Assembly: GCF_009861525.1 (NCBI RefSeq)
Contig: NZ_WVHL01000002.1
Location: 124,001 to 188,000 of the forward strand
DNA length: 64,000 nt
DNA from: Pseudomonas sp. LD120
GTDB lineage: Bacteria > Pseudomonadota > Gammaproteobacteria > Pseudomonadales > Pseudomonadaceae
Direction of reading: 5' to 3'
The notes under the pieces are model-generated. The model was not told the DNA's origin. It did no database searches and was given only the letters and a program-made list of their open reading frames with translations. Shown here in pieces: positions 60,839 through 64,000 of the stretch (positions are counted from its first letter, which is position 1; every line of letters begins with the position of its first letter). The position numbers and the translations under genes were made by a program.

Positions 60839-61225
60839 CTAACCTCCTTTCGGTCGTTGCAAGCGCCCGCGGCCGTGGTAGTTCAGGAAGTCCCACATCG
60901 GTGCGGTGAGCGTTTCCTGTGAGGCAATGCGCCAGAAGGTTGTTTCCCCCAGCAGCGGTTGCAGGCGATTGATCAGTTCCTGCGCCGCATTGTGGTGCCC
61001 GGTGTGCAGCCAGTACCTGAACAGTTGCTGGTTTTCCTGCCTGGGTAATTGCGCCGCCTGGAGCAGTATCAGTGAGTATCGGAAATCAAGGGTCCACAGA
61101 CGCTTGAGGAAGTCGACCCGCTCGGGGATGGGCAGGCTCACCAGCCATTTTCGCGCCTGATGGTCCACGACAGCTGTGCCGGTTCTATTGGCCAGTTGTT
61201 CGGGAGTGAAGTGAGTGTCATCCAT
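60839..61225 (-). CDS. Conserved hypothetical protein, 128 aa
   Basis: The frame runs from ATG 61225 to TAG 60839. The protein is helical and soluble, starting MDDTHFTPEQLANRTG, with RKWLVSLPIPERVDFLKRLW and LLQAAQLPRQENQQLF helices. Its two-gene unit with the 162-residue protein, near vgrG-type remains, would fit small immunity-type proteins, but nothing in the sequence proves it. Confidence 0.6.
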   Translation of the reverse strand: MDDTHFTPEQLANRTGTAVVDHQARKWLVSLPIPERVDFLKRLWTLDFRYSLILLQAAQLPRQENQQLFRYWLHTGHHNAAQELINRLQPLLGETTFWRIASQETLTAPMWDFLNYHGRGRLQRPKGG

Positions 61226-61294
61226 GATTTGCAATCGTCAGAGAAGCCGAGAAGGGACTGTACTGTGTCCGATGTGATGCGGTAACACGCGGCG

Positions 61295-61579
61295 CTATTT
61301 CTTTGCATCATCTTCAAGGTAAACCTCGGAGCCTGCGGGTATGGATTCCTTCTTGATCATGCTGGGTAGCGAGAACGGGGTATGACTCAAGGGCTGTGTT
61401 TTCTTGACTGAAACAAAAAAATCAATGTGTGTATAAATGTGCTCGCCTTGTGGTGTGCAGATGAGCAACGGGGCCCCGGTTTTGAGTTCGCGCATAAAGG
61501 CCTGGGGGACACCAGGAGCGAGCACGCAACCTTGGCCCGTTATGCTGAAGACGTCTTCAACTTCAAAAAGAAATTGCAT
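61295..61579 (-). CDS. Small protein resembling EF-Tu domain 2, 94 aa
   Basis: The first 60 residues (FLFEVEDVFSITGQGCVLAPGV...) recall the beta-barrel domain 2 of translation GTPases (compare the IEDVFSISGRGTVVTGRV of EF-Tu), without any GTPase part. The tail (IPAGSEVYLEDDAKK) is polar. Such free-standing barrel proteins occur near type VI and polymorphic toxin loci. It could be a remnant or a small real protein. The ribosome site is weak. Confidence 0.55.
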   Translation of the reverse strand: MQFLFEVEDVFSITGQGCVLAPGVPQAFMRELKTGAPLLICTPQGEHIYTHIDFFVSVKKTQPLSHTPFSLPSMIKKESIPAGSEVYLEDDAKK

Positions 61580-61696
61580 CGGGTGCGCCTGATCTGGTCA
61601 TTCTTTCATGTGATCCGACTCTATCTTTTAGTGGCGGCGCTTCCAACTGCTTAATGCGCTACTCAGGTTTGAACTATCTGGATTTGGAGCTTGGAA

Positions 61697-62134
61697 ATGG
61701 GGTTCTCCACCACTGTCTGGGAATGGTACGGGCAGGATGAGTACAAGCGGGTGCTGGCGGTGGGCGAGGCGATTGATGCCCTCGGATTCCTGGTATTGGA
61801 TTCCGGCGCTCAGCAGGCCAGCATTCCCGATTGCGCCGCCTGTGAAGCCTGGTCCATGGCGATGTTGCCATTGGAGGCACTGCTTGCAACGTGCGCGAGC
61901 GCTTTGCCGGATGAGGTTCGGGCTGGAGTGCAAAACCTCTGGGAGCAATGCAACGGGTTGTCCGAGGCGGCCTTTCATTGTGGCGATCGGGGGATCTTCG
62001 AGCATGGGCAGTGGCAGTTGTTGCGGGAGGCTGCTGGGCAGTTGTTGGGTGTGATGGAAGAGGCGCAGTTGCGCCCCTTTCTGGAGGAACTGATGGTGGA
62101 TTGTGGACGTGCGGTGCATGGCGTGAAGTCTTGA
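61697..62134 (+). CDS. Conserved hypothetical protein, 145 aa
   Basis: ATG 61697 is preferred to the upstream TTG at 61691 because TTGGAG lies at the right distance. The protein is soluble and helical, with CAACEAWSMAMLPLEALL near residue 45 and a Glu/Leu-rich end. Two of its four cysteines form CAAC. No family is recognised. It is the first gene of a rightward pair with the gene at 62198. Confidence 0.6.
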   Translation: MGFSTTVWEWYGQDEYKRVLAVGEAIDALGFLVLDSGAQQASIPDCAACEAWSMAMLPLEALLATCASALPDEVRAGVQNLWEQCNGLSEAAFHCGDRGIFEHGQWQLLREAAGQLLGVMEEAQLRPFLEELMVDCGRAVHGVKS

Positions 62135-62197
62135 CCCAAGTGTTGGCCTGAAGCTGTTAACGAATGCGGCAAGCTGTGACTGAGTGGAAAGAAACGG

Positions 62198-62794
62198 ATG
62201 TTTGACGAGCTGATATTTACCGCTGAAACGCCTGCAAAAGATGATGCCTATGTCGGTGTCGGGGCCTACCTGCCTACTGATCTGGCTTGGCCCTGTTCGC
62301 CTGATGGCGTGCCGCTGACACATCTGATGGCCTTTCCTGGACGTTGGTTTTCAGGAGCCTTGATTGATGGGGAGTATTGGGTTTCGGTTTTTATGCCTTA
62401 TCAGCTGGGTGACGTGGCTCACTATCGAAAGCTGCGCGCCATTGACGGTCGTTCGCAAGCAGTTGTCATGGGCTATGTTCGAGCCGGTTCCGAGCGGAAT
62501 GAGGCGGCTCAGCCGATTTCAGATCGCGGGACAGTGCGGCTGGGGGTGAACGCCGACGTGGACGATGATGAAAACCTGGCCTCGAAGTTGGATGGCGTGG
62601 ACGCCTGGCTACAGTCGCCTGTTTTATCGGGGACAGGGCGCAGAAGGATTTCCATTTATGGGGGCGATCTGGATAGAGCGCTGCCTGAGCACAAAGGCGT
62701 GCTTTCGGATGGTATGGGGTATCTGTTTCTGGATGAGGACTTTTCAGAGAGGACAGGCGCGGGGATTGGTCGGTTCTTTTTACAGTTGGGGTAG
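62198..62794 (+). CDS. YwqG/DUF1963-like protein, 198 aa
   Basis: The pattern near the start (YVGVGAYLPTDLAWPCSPDGVPLTHLMAF) and the end (ISIYGGDLDRALPEHKGVLSDGMGYLFLD) recalls the DUF1963/YwqG family: a WP-rich first part with a P.G..L pattern and a final Gly-rich beta part. Members are often encoded near polymorphic toxins as immunity-type proteins. Family match is by eye. It starts 63 bp after its neighbour's stop. Confidence 0.55.
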   Translation: MFDELIFTAETPAKDDAYVGVGAYLPTDLAWPCSPDGVPLTHLMAFPGRWFSGALIDGEYWVSVFMPYQLGDVAHYRKLRAIDGRSQAVVMGYVRAGSERNEAAQPISDRGTVRLGVNADVDDDENLASKLDGVDAWLQSPVLSGTGRRRISIYGGDLDRALPEHKGVLSDGMGYLFLDEDFSERTGAGIGRFFLQLG

Positions 62795-62888
62795 GGCGAT
62801 AGGGCGCTCTTGAACTGATGCTCAGAAAGGCAGCATGGAAACGCCCTATCACTTGGTCGGAGCTTTGCCTAAGTGTCTGCGGTTCTTG

Positions 62889-64000
62889 GAGGGACTGTCA
62901 GATTTTTTGTGTGCGGGCCGGTAACGGCCTGCCGCTAGGCAGGCCATGCTTTTACCAGGTCGGCCTGATAAATCGATCTCCGTACAAAATCGCAAACTGA
63001 TTCATCGCACTTTTCCAATCATGCGCCGCTGAGCCCCAGTTCGCTGTGATGTTGCGCAGCCCCAGCCAGATCAGTTTGGTCGCCGCATCATCGTTCGGGA
63101 AGTGGCCACGGGTTTTTATGATCTTGCGTAACTGGGCGTTGATGCTCTCGATGGCATTGGTGGTGTAGATCACTTTCCGGATGGCGGGTGGGAAGACAAA
63201 GAACGGAATAACTCGATCCCACGCCCGTCGCCAGGCAGCCACCACCGTTGGATATTGCTTACCCCAGGGCCCGTTTTCAAACTCATCCAGCGCCTGTTCA
63301 GCAGCTTCGGCGTTAACTGCCTGATAGATCGGCTTGAGGGCCTTGGCCAAGGCTCTACGTTTGTCCCAGGCCGCATAGTCGAGGCTATTGCGGATCAGGT
63401 GCACGATGCAGGTCTGCAGCGTTGTGTCCGGGAACACCGCACTGAGCGCCTCTGGCATCCCTTTAAGGCCGTCGGTCACAGCAATCAGCACGTCCTCGAC
63501 GCCACGGGTCTTGAGGTCGTTGAACACCTTCATCCAGAACTTCGCGCCTTCGGTGTTCTCGATCCAGATGCCCAGAATATCGCGGGTGCCATCGGGCAAA
63601 ACGCCCAGCGCCAAGTAGACCGCCTTGTTACGAACCAAGCCTTCTTCGCGGATTTTGACTCGCAGCGCATCAAAGAAAATGACCGGATACATCGGCTCCA
63701 GCGGGCGCTGCTGCCAGGCACCAATCTCTTCCATGACCTCATCGGTCACGGAGCTGATGAAGTCATGTGATACGTCCGTTCCGTACTGCTCGGAAAGAAA
63801 GGCCCGGATCTCCCTAACCGTCATCCCGCGGGCATACATGGCGATGATCTTGTCGTCGAAACCGGTGTAACGGCGCTCGTGCTTGGGAATCAGAATGGGC
63901 GAAAAGCTGCCATCCCGGTCACGAGGAATATCAAGCCGTAGCGGGCCATCACCGGTGAGTACCGTCTTAGCGCTCTTGCCATTGCGCAGGTTGGTTTCAT
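62889..64000 (-). mobile_element. IS256-family insertion sequence, cut by the window edge
   Basis: The element holds the transposase at 62952-63998 and a probable right end near 62889-62910, where GGGACTGTCAGATTTTTTG resembles the terminal repeats of IS256-type elements (they often begin with G-rich bases and TGTC). The other end is outside the window, so the repeat pair and the target duplication cannot be checked. Confidence 0.6.
62952..63998 (-). CDS. IS256-family transposase, 5' end missing
   Basis: The frame is open from the window edge (first full codon at 63998) to TAG at 62952, giving 348 residues. It has the mutator-type transposase features: the first catalytic Asp in VIFFDALRVKIRE, the second in LIAVTDGLKGMPEAL with the C/H region LQTCIVHLIRNSL, and the last Glu in TTNAIESINAQLRK, followed by GHFPNDDAATKLIWLGLRNI. 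All three acidic residues are present, so the visible part looks functional. Confidence 0.9.
   Translation of the reverse strand, partial: ETNLRNGKSAKTVLTGDGPLRLDIPRDRDGSFSPILIPKHERRYTGFDDKIIAMYARGMTVREIRAFLSEQYGTDVSHDFISSVTDEVMEEIGAWQQRPLEPMYPVIFFDALRVKIREEGLVRNKAVYLALGVLPDGTRDILGIWIENTEGAKFWMKVFNDLKTRGVEDVLIAVTDGLKGMPEALSAVFPDTTLQTCIVHLIRNSLDYAAWDKRRALAKALKPIYQAVNAEAAEQALDEFENGPWGKQYPTVVAAWRRAWDRVIPFFVFPPAIRKVIYTTNAIESINAQLRKIIKTRGHFPNDDAATKLIWLGLRNITANWGSAAHDWKSAMNQFAILYGDRFIRPTW

Overview
The window is high-GC DNA from a Pseudomonas, most likely of the P. fluorescens complex. It carries a complete pyoluteorin (plt) cluster, a canonical CydAB bd oxidase with CydP and CydX, and dense Pseudomonas-style gene packing. 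All statements come from reading the sequence and from knowledge of families. No database search was run.

Layout. 0-5.6 kb: the 3' end of a gene, several conserved proteins of unknown function, one decayed gene and an amidase. 5.6-14 kb: a respiration and reactive-sulfur block. It holds cydP-cydA-cydB-cydX-ybgE-globin-rhodanese, a FisR-like sigma-54 activator with the three-cysteine sulfane-sulfur sensor pattern, a persulfide-dioxygenase-type metallo-beta-lactamase protein, a two-cysteine ArsR regulator of the SqrR/BigR type, a YeeE/YedE transporter pair and a small membrane protein. Matching -24/-12 promoters and shared TGCCA palindromes suggest that FisR drives both flanking operons. 14-16.4 kb: an OsmC-YcaO fusion protein.

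16.5-47 kb: pyoluteorin biosynthesis, regulation and export. pltM and pltR run leftward and pltLABCDEFG rightward. pltZ is divergent from the export operon pltIJKNO, followed by pltP. PltF loads proline on PltL, PltE oxidises it and PltA chlorinates it. PltB and PltC then add three malonyl units and PltG releases the product. All genes look intact. PltB has a second module without an AT and with a degenerate KR. PltD is a halogenase homologue that has lost its FAD and halogenase signatures.

47-51.4 kb: a frameshifted GIY-YIG nuclease relic, a LuxR-type regulator, an orphan polyamine-type binding protein and a shortened VgrG.

51.5-60 kb: a leftward operon that I read as a pearlin (3-thiaglutamate type, tgl) pathway: tglE-tglF-tglG-tglA-tglH-tglI-tglB-MFS. 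The substrate scaffold is a 52-residue cysteine-free peptide (57002-57160). The LanB-like protein has no elimination domain, as expected of a peptide aminoacyl-tRNA ligase. A DUF692/MNIO enzyme with partner, a CmoA-like carboxy-SAM synthase, a second methyltransferase-fold enzyme and an M50 protease complete the logic: append Cys, excise its beta-carbon, carboxymethylate, release. An amino-acid-derived antimetabolite pathway thus lies about 6 kb from a chlorinated polyketide pathway.

60.3-64 kb: five small genes of unknown or weakly assigned function, then an IS256-family insertion sequence cut by the window edge.
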